Below are positions 10,593 through 19,079 of a DNA stretch of 39,387 bases, piece after piece. Below the pieces are notes generated by a model, which did not search any database, was not told where the DNA came from, and was given only the letters and a program-made list of their open reading frames with translations. Position numbers and translations under genes: made by a program. Source of the stretch: Holosporales bacterium (GTDB lineage Bacteria > Pseudomonadota > Alphaproteobacteria > RUG11792); contig JAIRYO010000061.1 in NCBI GenBank assembly GCA_031267725.1, positions 1 to 39,387 of the forward strand, in the 5' to 3' direction. The number at the start of each line of letters is the position of its first letter. Position 1 is the first letter of the stretch.

Positions 10593-11801
10593 TTACTCGA
10601 CGGCAGGAGATTCACTTGTGGTGGTTGATTCTGGAATAACGATATCTTTTTGTGCTTCAGCGATGATCGTATCAACGTCATTTAGCGCTTCCGTAGGCAG
10701 AATTCCTTCTGAATCCCCCATTTTTTCAGTCGAATTGGTCGAAGACTCAATTGAATCAGCGGCTAGCTCTCCTGGCATTGGAGAACTTTCATCATTAGGT
10801 TCTGGAATTACAGAGAGGGAGGATTCATTATTCAACGACTCTGGAGATGAATCAGCCTGATCAGTTGAAACTTTTTCGAGGTTGGGAATTTGGTTATAAA
10901 TGATTCCGCTTTCATTGTCTCCTTCCAGATCATAATCTTTTCCGGGATTTTCGGTTTTCCACATTTCAACTGCCTTTTGAATTGCAGCTTTTAATGACTC
11001 AATTCCAGCTTCTGTAACTTTAGTTCCTGAAAGGTTTATGCAGACAAGTTTTCCAATTCCATTCGTTTCTAGCATGGAAATAAGCTTGGAAATTCCGTTA
11101 TCTGTAATCTCTGTATTGGCAAGATTGATGCTATAAGTCAATCTAAAATCTAGCGCTTCTAAAAAATCATCTCCTAAATTGGAGTTATCAGATAGATTCA
11201 ACACAATGATTTTTCCATCTTTTTTGAATGTTTCCATCCATTTCGATATACAAGCATTGGAAGCATTTGTCTTTGCAAGGTTGATATACAAGTTCTTCGA
11301 ATGTGTTCCAAATGCGTTCGTTTCAATTAATTTGGCATAATAGTTCGCCATAGTTTCATCGCCTTTTTCTTCAAAATCAGAGGTATTACTCAAGTCAATA
11401 GATATACTTTTTTCTTTTTCCATTTTTGCCAAAGCTTGCTCGCAAGTCCTTGACGCCTCCTCTGAAACCTTGAAAAATTTCAGTATGCTTTCCCACCATG
11501 AAGCTTTTGATTCTGAACTTTGTCGTTTTTTCCTGATATTTTTTTCAGTTGGCGATTTCGTAGACGTAGGCACTGCATCTTCTGCAGATTCTTCAGACGT
11601 ATTTTCGCTTCCCGTTGAACTAGAATCTACTTCTTGTTCAATCACCAAAGCCGCACCATCCGTATTTTGAATTTCAGAAACCTCTACTAGTTTATTTTCT
11701 GGGGCAATTCCATCGTTAAGCTCTTCAGCATTAGCAAAAGAGAGAAATGATATCCCTACTATAATTGATATGAACTTCATTTTATATTCCTTCCCCATCA
11801 T
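10593..11801 (-). CDS. putative secreted leucine-rich-repeat protein
   Basis: 402 aa; signal-like MKFISIIVGISFLSFANAEE; RI-type LRR-like units (IIVLNLSDNSNLGDDFLEAL / SINLANTEITDNGISKLISML / LVCINLSGTKVTEAGIESL); acidic, Ser/Glu-rich tail. Confidence 0.75.
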   Translation of the reverse strand: MMGKEYKMKFISIIVGISFLSFANAEELNDGIAPENKLVEVSEIQNTDGAALVIEQEVDSSSTGSENTSEESAEDAVPTSTKSPTEKNIRKKRQSSESKASWWESILKFFKVSEEASRTCEQALAKMEKEKSISIDLSNTSDFEEKGDETMANYYAKLIETNAFGTHSKNLYINLAKTNASNACISKWMETFKKDGKIIVLNLSDNSNLGDDFLEALDFRLTYSINLANTEITDNGISKLISMLETNGIGKLVCINLSGTKVTEAGIESLKAAIQKAVEMWKTENPGKDYDLEGDNESGIIYNQIPNLEKVSTDQADSSPESLNNESSLSVIPEPNDESSPMPGELAADSIESSTNSTEKMGDSEGILPTEALNDVDTIIAEAQKDIVIPESTTTSESPAVE

Positions 11802-11976
11802 GTTTTGGGAACCTATGTCTTCATGGGAACAGTATATGGCGATAAGGTTAATAATTGGTTAACGCTTCGGATAATTTCTTTATCCTTTTTCAAAAAAATA
11901 ACCTTTGCTCTATTCAGGCGTTTTTAACACATTGGTAATTTTTAGCGTAACGTGTTTAAAAAAGCTCTACGCAAAA

Positions 11977-12615
11977 TCAACTCTGAAGTTCCATAAAAGA
12001 TATTTTTGTTAGTATCCAGTTTTCTTCATCAAAGCCTCTTTCAAAAATCCATTTGTGTAAAATTTCTCTGTAAATCCTTTTTGGATTATCGAATGAAACT
12101 CCCTCGGAATTCACGATAGCGCTCATTTGTGAAACATCAAACGACACCAACAATTTCGCCTTTTTTTTTAATAATTGCACCTTATCTAAGGTTGTTTTTT
12201 TGTGTTTTATCAATATTTCTTGCATCAAATGCCTAGCTTCCCTTTTTTGTATTTGAGCAACAAAGCTTTCGTATAGAGGCTTTTCCAGCATAGATCTCAA
12301 TACGTGATAATGTGAACTCACAAAGCTATTAAATATGGTATCAAACATTTCTTCAGCTTTTTTTAAAAAAGGGTTCGGTAAGAAATCAGATATCTTCTTT
12401 TGCAAAGTCGCTATATCTGTTGATAAATCAGAGCCTTTTTTTCTTTTTTCCTTTTTTAAAGTGTTACAATCTGCAATATTGCTATTAACATTTTTTTTTA
12501 ATTTTTCTCCATTTATAGAGTGTGTATTAACGGGAATTTCACCGTGCTTTCCAAATTCCTTAAAAAGTTTTAAAAAGAGCAAAAAAGCTATCACACCTAA
12601 AATCACAGACAACAT
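11977..12615 (-). CDS. Tim44-like domain protein
   Basis: N-terminal TM (MLSVILGVIAFLLFLKLF), Tim44-like C-terminal region (FDTIFNSFVSSHYHVLRSMLEKPLYESFVAQIQKRE...WIFERGFDEENWILTKI). Start trimmed to 12615; the upstream part of the ORF falls in rnpB. Confidence 0.75.
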   Translation of the reverse strand: MLSVILGVIAFLLFLKLFKEFGKHGEIPVNTHSINGEKLKKNVNSNIADCNTLKKEKRKKGSDLSTDIATLQKKISDFLPNPFLKKAEEMFDTIFNSFVSSHYHVLRSMLEKPLYESFVAQIQKREARHLMQEILIKHKKTTLDKVQLLKKKAKLLVSFDVSQMSAIVNSEGVSFDNPKRIYREILHKWIFERGFDEENWILTKISFMELQS

Positions 12616-12636
12616 AAAACCACCTCTCAAATAAAC

Positions 12637-13020
12637 GGTGTAGCAGCCTATAAGCCGGGTTCTGTCCGAGGATATTTCCTCTGTTTGATCATTCATCTAG
12701 GCTCATTGTTACCAATGAGCTCAAGCGACCTACCCGAGCGACCTATGAGTGCAAGCTCTCACGAATTTCTTCGCGTCGCTCCTATTTGGTCTTGCTTCAG
12801 ATGGGGTTTGCCGTGCCACATCCGTTACCAAATGTGCGGTGCGCTCTTACCGTCACCATTTCACCCTTACCTTCGAAAGAAGGCGGTATATTTTCTGTTG
12901 CACTTTCCCTATCAAGAACTTTCCAATCCTTGACGCCGGACGTTATCCGGCACCTTGCTTACATGAAGCCCGGACTTTCCTCTGCGAAATCAAACACAGC
13001 GATCAAACAACTGCTACACT
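12637..13020 (-). ncRNA. rnpB: RNase P RNA (bacterial type A)
   Basis: Minus strand: 5' AGTGTAGCAG pairs with 3' CTGCTACACC (P1); conserved GAGGAAAGTCCGGGCTTC, and ACAGAACCCGGCTTATAGG near the 3' end. A TATAAT box (plus-strand 13027-13032) lies just upstream. Confidence 0.93.
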
Positions 13021-13163
13021 CCTCCTATTATATCACGTGTAGTTAGAGAAGTCCGAAAAATAATAAACATTGTCCGCCTCTATCAGAGCCATTTAGTTCT
13101 GTTGATGAAGTAGTATAATACAAAACGTTTATCCTTTTAAAAAGAAGTAGAATGAAGCTATAA

Positions 13164-13301
13164 GAAGCTTTAAGAAGAATAGAGGCGTCTTTAAAGAGGG
13201 GAGAGTTAACTATACGCACAGGAAGCTCAGCACATATTGAAATGAGAGAATGGTACTCTAGGTTCCATAAACAAGCTATCAAAGTAATCATGGAGAACTA
13301 A
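13164..13301 (+). pseudogene. orphan C-terminal reading-frame fragment (45 codons)
   Basis: EALRRIEASLKRGELTIRTGSSAHIEMREWYSRFHKQAIKVIMEN* with no in-frame start; family not identified. Confidence 0.25.
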
Positions 13302-13385
13302 ATGCCTCTGATATGAATGTAGACATTTCTAAAAACTTTATTGAATGATTGCTACAATTTTGCTAGACTGGCCGGGTGTAAGCGT

Positions 13386-13460
13386 GCGGGTATAGCTCAG
13401 TGGTAGAGCACAACCTTGCCAAGGTTGGGGTCGAGGGTTCGAATCCCTTTGCCCGCTCCA
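13386..13460 (+). tRNA. tRNA-Gly (anticodon GCC), CCA encoded
   Basis: GCGGGTATAGCTCAGTGGTAGAGCACAACCTTGCCAAGGTTGGGGTCGAGGGTTCGAATCCCTTTGCCCGCTCCA. Confidence 0.96.
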
Positions 13461-13477
13461 ATTTTCTGGGATTTGAT

Positions 13478-13645
13478 ATGGCAAAAGGTCCGGTTATTAC
13501 AATTAAACTATTGAGTTCAGCAGGAACTGGTTATTTTTATGTTACAAAAAAAAATCCTCGAACTATGGTTGAGAAATTGGAATTAAAGAAGTATGATCCA
13601 AGGATAAGGAAGCATGTTGTCTTTAAAGAATATAAGATAAAGTAG
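13478..13645 (+). CDS. rpmG: 50S ribosomal protein L33
   Basis: [58 protein letters not shown] track start (13400) lies inside tRNA-Gly. Confidence 0.96.
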   Translation: MAKGPVITIKLLSSAGTGYFYVTKKNPRTMVEKLELKKYDPRIRKHVVFKEYKIK

Positions 13646-13647
13646 TC

Positions 13648-14742
13648 GTGGGATTTAAATGTGGTATCGTTGGGCTTCCTAACGTCGGAAAGTCTACTTT
13701 GTTTAATGCCTTGACATCAACCGTTATGGCGGAATCTGCTAATTATCCTTTTTGCACAATAGAGCCGAACGTTGGGAAAATAGCTGTACCGGATGAGAGG
13801 CTGTGTGAATTGGCCAAGATTGCAGAATCGAAATCGATTATTCCAACTCAGTTAGAGTTTGTTGATATAGCTGGAATTGTTAAAGGGGCAAGTTCTGGAG
13901 AAGGGCTAGGAAATAAGTTTCTTGCCAATATAAGAGAAACAGATGCTATCTTGCATGTTGTTAGGTGTTTTGATAATGATGATATAGCCCACGTGTCTGG
14001 AGCAGTTAACCCCATGTCTGATATAGAGACCATAGAAACTGAACTTTTACTTGCTGATCTTGAAAGTATTGAAAATAGAATTCCATCCCTTGAAAAGAAA
14101 GTAAAGGTTGGTGATAAACAGTCTAAAGAAATTCTCGAAGTTTTGTTTGATGTTTATGAGATTTTAAAGTGCGGAGTCCCAGCGATTAAGGTGAAAGTAG
14201 GAGAGGATAAAAGACACATATTGAGACAGCTTCAGTTGATTACGACAAAACCCATGTTATATGTTTGTAATGTTCCAGAGCATGATGTTGTTCTTGGAAA
14301 TGACTACACGAAAAAGGTAGCTGAAAGAGTTTCAGGATCTCCAGTAGTTGTAATTTCCGCGGCAATTGAAGCCGAAATATCATTGTTAAATTCCGAAGCG
14401 GAGAAACTTGAATTCTTAAACGATCTTGGGCTATCGTTGAGTGGGTTAAAGCAAGTTGTAAAACATGGATACGACATTTTAGAACTTATAACCTATTTTA
14501 CCATCGGCCCAAAAGAAGCGAGAGCCTGGACTATACCGAAAGGAATGAAAGCGGTGGAAGCCGCTGGAGTTATTCATACTGATTTCACAAGGGGTTTTAT
14601 TTGCGCAGAAACAATTTCTTGGAAAGATTATATAGATTGCGACGGAGAACAAAAAGCAAAACAAGCTGGAAAGCTTCGCCTTGAAGGAAAGGATTATATT
14701 GTTCAAGATGGAGATGTTATGCATTTTAGATTCAATGTTTGA
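13648..14742 (+). CDS. ychF: redox-regulated ATPase/GTP-binding protein YchF (GTG start)
   Basis: MGFKCGIVGLPNVGKSTLFNALT...NYPFCTIEPNVGKIAVPDERL; C-terminal TGS-like. Confidence 0.97.
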   Translation: MGFKCGIVGLPNVGKSTLFNALTSTVMAESANYPFCTIEPNVGKIAVPDERLCELAKIAESKSIIPTQLEFVDIAGIVKGASSGEGLGNKFLANIRETDAILHVVRCFDNDDIAHVSGAVNPMSDIETIETELLLADLESIENRIPSLEKKVKVGDKQSKEILEVLFDVYEILKCGVPAIKVKVGEDKRHILRQLQLITTKPMLYVCNVPEHDVVLGNDYTKKVAERVSGSPVVVISAAIEAEISLLNSEAEKLEFLNDLGLSLSGLKQVVKHGYDILELITYFTIGPKEARAWTIPKGMKAVEAAGVIHTDFTRGFICAETISWKDYIDCDGEQKAKQAGKLRLEGKDYIVQDGDVMHFRFNV

Positions 14743-14820
14743 TGCCGCTTTATATATAACTGTCTCTTCATATTTCCTAAATTTCGATTGTTCTAAACTA
14801 ACTCCACCTCTTTTGTTGCA

Positions 14821-15031
14821 TCTGAATAAAATGTTCCACGTGGAACAATTGATTTAAAACCTTGAACCGTCTCCGACCGAACTCAAACATAACATGACTC
14901 AGGCGGCCCAGTCTGAATAGGGCGTAAACAACCTCTTCACCCTTTATGTATATTACCAAGTCCTCTAAGCAATATTCAAAAACTGCAGTACTTCGCTATA
15001 TTCAGGCTTGATCATGCGGGATTCAGAGTTA
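14821..15031. repeat. Repeat locus 2: parS-like unit plus internally deleted hairpin
   Basis: AAAATGTTCCACGTGGAACAATTGATTTAAAACCTTGAACC...CTCAAACATAACATGACTCAGGCGGCCCAGTCTGAATAGGGCGTAAAC, deleted arm, then ...CTATATTCAGGCTTGATCATGCGGGATTCAGAGTTATT. Confidence 0.82.
14832..14847. promoter_or_regulatory. parS-like palindrome TGTTCCACGTGGAACA
   Basis: Exact 16-mer. Confidence 0.7.
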
Positions 15032-15100
15032 TTAAAAGAAGATTGATTTAAAAATTAGCCATCCTAGTCGTCTTTAGCTAAAAACTAAAATTATTGTTTT

Positions 15101-16150
15101 TTATATTTTTTTCATTACTTCCTTGCATACGGTTGAAAGGATAACGGATATAGGCACAGAAACAAATATTCCAACTGTGCCTAAGATTGACACTGTCACA
15201 CATATCGAAAACAGCAACCAAACCGGTTGAATTCCTGTTGTTTTTCCGATAAGTTTTGGAGTTATAAAATTAGAATCAACAAATGGAATTACCAGATACA
15301 ATCCGATTGTGAGAAGGTATTGATACACATCACCGAATCCGTCAAATGAAACCGCGATAGTCGCTAAAAGTCCGATGAATGGCCCAAAAAAAGGAGCGAT
15401 TGAAAGCGCCCCTGAAAAGATTCCGCAAACTAGACATTTATCGCCTCCTATAAAAAATAACCCCACGGTATATAGCGCAGATAGTACGCAACAGGCTAGA
15501 AGTTGCCCTCTGATATAAGAAGCTAATTTCAAATTTATTTCCTGAAATATATCAACAACAAATTTAGTTGCTATTTTTTGTAAAATCCTACTAAATGAAG
15601 CTTCTATTTTGGGCCAATCTTTTAAAAGATAGAAGGTTATTATAGGCGTCATAAACAAAAACATCACGATATAAACTAACGTTATTCCCGTATTTATGAA
15701 ATTCAGCATGTGACTCGGCCAGTCGATGGTTATTTCAATGAGGTATCTTTTTAATATCTCACCTATATCGATTATCCACTCTATTCCTAAAATTTTCATT
15801 CCGCCTAAAAAGATATTATTTACTGAATCAGGTAGAGTTTGTAATAGCTTTGGAAGTTTTTGCGCTAACACTATAATTACATTTTTAAAAAGCGGAATCA
15901 GAAATATGGCAAAAAGCGATACGATTGATATAAGAAATAGGACAATAATTCCGGCGGATAAGGTATTTGATATGTGTAATCTATCTGTAATCAGCTTTAG
16001 CGGTGAATGAAACGTATACGCCAAAAGTAGAGCTATTGCGAAAGGAACAGCCCATTGCCCCATTGCCCAAAAGACGAAACAAAACAAAAAAAGAAAAGCG
16101 GAGGTGCATATCAGTTTTGTTCTATTCTCACTTTGATTTTGAAAGCTCAC
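15101..16150 (-). CDS. AI-2E transporter / PerM family membrane protein
   Basis: 349 aa polytopic; family-like features ALLLAYTFHSPLKLITDRL, SIAPFFGPFIGLLATIAVSF, NFITPKLIGKTTGIQPVWLLFSI. Confidence 0.85.
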   Translation of the reverse strand: MSFQNQSENRTKLICTSAFLFLFCFVFWAMGQWAVPFAIALLLAYTFHSPLKLITDRLHISNTLSAGIIVLFLISIVSLFAIFLIPLFKNVIIVLAQKLPKLLQTLPDSVNNIFLGGMKILGIEWIIDIGEILKRYLIEITIDWPSHMLNFINTGITLVYIVMFLFMTPIITFYLLKDWPKIEASFSRILQKIATKFVVDIFQEINLKLASYIRGQLLACCVLSALYTVGLFFIGGDKCLVCGIFSGALSIAPFFGPFIGLLATIAVSFDGFGDVYQYLLTIGLYLVIPFVDSNFITPKLIGKTTGIQPVWLLFSICVTVSILGTVGIFVSVPISVILSTVCKEVMKKI

Positions 16151-16220
16151 GCATGCCTCATTTATCCTCGCTTTTGGTAATTATAACATCACTCAATTTC
16201 TTAATCTACTTTGATAAATT

Positions 16221-16249
16221 ATGTATACCTTCATATAGTTTGAGACAAA
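16221..16249 (+). repeat. direct repeat flanking pnp (copy a)
   Basis: ATGTATACCTTCATATAGTTTGAGACAAA; 27/29 identical to 18511-18539. Confidence 0.8.
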
Positions 16250-16349
16250 AGCTGCAGAGTTAGATTTGTCTATCAATAACCATAAGTAAGAGGTTGTGCT
16301 GAGTAAGGGAAGGGGAAGGCACCTATGGCCTCAAATTCAGGTATACCTA

Positions 16350-18410
16350 CTATACATCCCTCATCGAGAGCTTTATACGATTTTTATCATCAATATCAAT
16401 AACCTTAACTTTCACATTTTTTCCTACGGCCAAAACATCGGAAACGGATTTAATTTTGTGATCAGTTATATTGCTTATATGAATCAGTCCCTCTTTGTTT
16501 CCAATCGCAACAAACGCCCCAAAATCCGTTATCTTAACTACCTTTCCATCAAAAACTGAGCCTATGTCCGGAGGACAACAAACCGCTTTTATACTTGAAA
16601 TTGCTTCTTCCATATTTTTTTTATCTGAAGAAAAAATTGAAACAGTTCCGTTATCACTAATATCAATTTTTGTTTGAGTCTTCTCGCAAATTTCTTTTAT
16701 AACTTTTCCTCCTGGACCTATTAACTCACGTATTTTATCCTTATCGATCAAAATTGTTTCAACTCTCGGAGCGCTTTCACACAACTCCGACCTTGCTTTA
16801 GAAATAGCCTTATTCATAATTTCAAGAATATGAAACCTTCCTTCTTTCGCCTGCTTTAAAGCGGCTTTTATGATTTCGCGATTAATGTTTGTTATTTTTA
16901 TATCCATCTGAAGGGCAGTGATTCCGTCTTTTGTACCTGCAACTTTGAAATCCATATCTCCAAGATGGTCTTCATCCCCCATGATATCCGAAAGAACAAG
17001 GTAGTCATTTTCGCTCTTTATAAGCCCCATTGCAATGCCAGCAACATGGTTTTTTATTGGAATTCCCGCGGACATCATTGAGAGAGAGGAGCCACAAACA
17101 GTCGCCATTGATGATGAGCCATTTGATTCGGTAATATCAGAAACAACTCTAATCGTGTATGGAAAAGTTTCTTTTGATGGGATAAGCCGATTTAAAGAGC
17201 GCCAGGCCAGTTTTCCATGTCCTATCTCCCTTCTTCCAGGGGCTCCCATTCTTCCCATCTCTCCAACTGAAAATGGAGGGAAGTTATAATGTAGTGTGAA
17301 TCTCTCTTTTCTTTCTCCTTCAATATCATCTATAATTTGCTCATCCGAAGCAGAACCAAGGGTTATAACAGCAAGAGATTGTGTCTCTCCACGAGTAAAT
17401 AATGCGCTTCCATGCACGCCAGGCAAGATATCAATTTCGCAATCTATCGGCCTAATTTGATCTAAGCCCCTTTCATCTATCCTTTTTTTTGTCGAGATAA
17501 GGTCGCTTCTCATAGTTCTTGAGACTAGCGCCTCAAAGAGTGAGTCAATCACGACTTTCGAGTCTTCTGATAGTCTTTCTAAAACTTCATCTTTCGCTTT
17601 CTCGAGGGCATCTCTTCTATCTAGCTTGACCGTTATCGAAAGCGCCTTTTTTATATTTTCTGTGGAAATTTTTTCAATTTTTTCTAAAACATCGCTATAC
17701 TTATCTTCAAATGGGGTAACTTCAATAACGGGTTTTCCAATCTGATTTTTCAGTTTTTTTATCATTTCCAAAACCGGTTGAAATGATTCAAATCCAAACA
17801 TTACAGCATCAAGCATGATGTCTTCTGAAAGCTCATTAGCTTCAGATTCAACCATTAATATCCCCTCCTCAGTTCCTGCAACTACCAAATCCAAATCAGA
17901 TTTTTGGAATGGATTCAACAAAAACCCCTTATCTTTTTGATATCCAACTCGACATCCTGCAATGGGCCCCAAGAATGGAGCTCCAGATATCGAAATAGCT
18001 GCCGAAGCGCCAATAAGTGCCGCTAACTCTGGAGAAGATTCAGAATCATAGCTAAGCGTTGTACAAACAACCTGAACTTCACTCAAAAACCCATTAGAGA
18101 AAAGAGGTCTAATTGGCCGATCTATCAGTCTCGAAATTAAGACTTCGCGTTCTGAGGGTTTTCCTTCTCTTTTGAGGAAGCCACCCGGAATCCGTCCTGC
18201 AGCATAAAATTTCTCTTGATAGTTTATTGTAAGCGGAAAAAACCCCATATTTTCAGTGGTCTTTTTTTCGTAAACACAAGTACAGAGAACCGTTGTATTG
18301 CCATATTTAACAACAACAGCCCCATCCGCCTGTCTTGCAATTTTTCCACTTTCTATTGTTAAGCTCTTCCCCCCCCAATTGATCGTTTCACTTGTAATTG
18401 AAAACATCAT
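16350..18410 (-). CDS. pnp: polyribonucleotide nucleotidyltransferase (PNPase)
   Basis: 686 aa; FFPLTINYQEKFYAAGRIPGGFLKREGKPSEREVLISRLIDRPIRPLF, KH (IGPGGKVIKEI) and S1 domains. Confidence 0.98.
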   Translation of the reverse strand: MMFSITSETINWGGKSLTIESGKIARQADGAVVVKYGNTTVLCTCVYEKKTTENMGFFPLTINYQEKFYAAGRIPGGFLKREGKPSEREVLISRLIDRPIRPLFSNGFLSEVQVVCTTLSYDSESSPELAALIGASAAISISGAPFLGPIAGCRVGYQKDKGFLLNPFQKSDLDLVVAGTEEGILMVESEANELSEDIMLDAVMFGFESFQPVLEMIKKLKNQIGKPVIEVTPFEDKYSDVLEKIEKISTENIKKALSITVKLDRRDALEKAKDEVLERLSEDSKVVIDSLFEALVSRTMRSDLISTKKRIDERGLDQIRPIDCEIDILPGVHGSALFTRGETQSLAVITLGSASDEQIIDDIEGERKERFTLHYNFPPFSVGEMGRMGAPGRREIGHGKLAWRSLNRLIPSKETFPYTIRVVSDITESNGSSSMATVCGSSLSMMSAGIPIKNHVAGIAMGLIKSENDYLVLSDIMGDEDHLGDMDFKVAGTKDGITALQMDIKITNINREIIKAALKQAKEGRFHILEIMNKAISKARSELCESAPRVETILIDKDKIRELIGPGGKVIKEICEKTQTKIDISDNGTVSIFSSDKKNMEEAISSIKAVCCPPDIGSVFDGKVVKITDFGAFVAIGNKEGLIHISNITDHKIKSVSDVLAVGKNVKVKVIDIDDKNRIKLSMRDV

Positions 18411-18510
18411 TTCCTTTCATAATTTCGAAACCGATTATCGACGTCATATTAATACTACAGCTATGGATAGTAGCACAGATAAAGGGAACTGGATATAGTT
18501 GTTTAAGTTG

Positions 18511-18539
18511 ATGTATAGGTTCATATAGTTTGAGACAAA
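18511..18539 (+). repeat. direct repeat flanking pnp (copy b), abutting repeat locus 3
   Basis: ATGTATAGGTTCATATAGTTTGAGACAAA. Confidence 0.8.
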
Positions 18540-18545
18540 CATAAA

Positions 18546-18561
18546 TGTTTCACGTGGAATA
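18546..18561. promoter_or_regulatory. degenerate parS-like site TGTTTCACGTGGAATA
   Basis: Matches TGTTNCACGTGNAACA except at one conserved position. Confidence 0.5.
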
Positions 18562-19079
18562 ATCCTTTTAACAACTTGAATCACTCGACCAGCCTCAAAC
18601 TTAACATGACTCAGGCGGCCCAGTCTGAATAGACCGTAAACCATGCCCCAATGATTTTTGTATTTCTTTTTATAATGCTTTAAGCATGATATATAGCAAT
18701 CTCTGAATATTAGTTAGAGGGGGTGGTTATATATGAAAAGGGGGAAGAGAGTGCTTATATATATCCTGTTTAAAGCATTATAAAAAAAATACACAAATCA
18801 TTTAAGCATGGTTTACGGTCTATTCAGACTGGGCCGCCTGAGTCATGTTATGTTTGAGGCTGGCCGAGTGGTTTTCAAGGTTTTAAGCATTCCTTGAAGA
18901 TCTACGTTTGCGGCTGGCCGAGTGGTTCAGGCTTTAATAGGAAAGGATGAAAAGAAAGAAATACAAAAATCATTGAGTATGGTTTACGGTCTCAAACTTG
19001 ACCATGCGGGATTTATGGCGAAAACTAATTCTGTATCTTTTACCCCCCCCATCTGTTTGAACAGGGGATATACAAAATG

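Larger units (their letters stand above)
18505..19020. repeat. Repeat locus 3: degenerate parS-like site plus extended ~325-bp inverted repeat plus a further element fragment
   Basis: Left CACTCGACCAGCCTCAAACTTAACATGACTCAGGCGGCCCAGTCTGAATAGACCGTAAACCATG matches the reverse complement of the right-arm text CATGGTTTACGGTCTATTCAGACTGGGCCGCCTGAGTCATGTTATGTTTGAGGCTGGCCGAGTG. Confidence 0.88.

Noticed and set aside
13030-13042. CACGTG near the rnpB promoter (tatatcacgtgtag)
   Set aside because: Only the 6-bp core matches; no flanking symmetry.
12685-13046. Three plus-strand ORFs (82-97 aa)
   Set aside because: Antisense to RNase P RNA; characteristic rnpB text explains the region.
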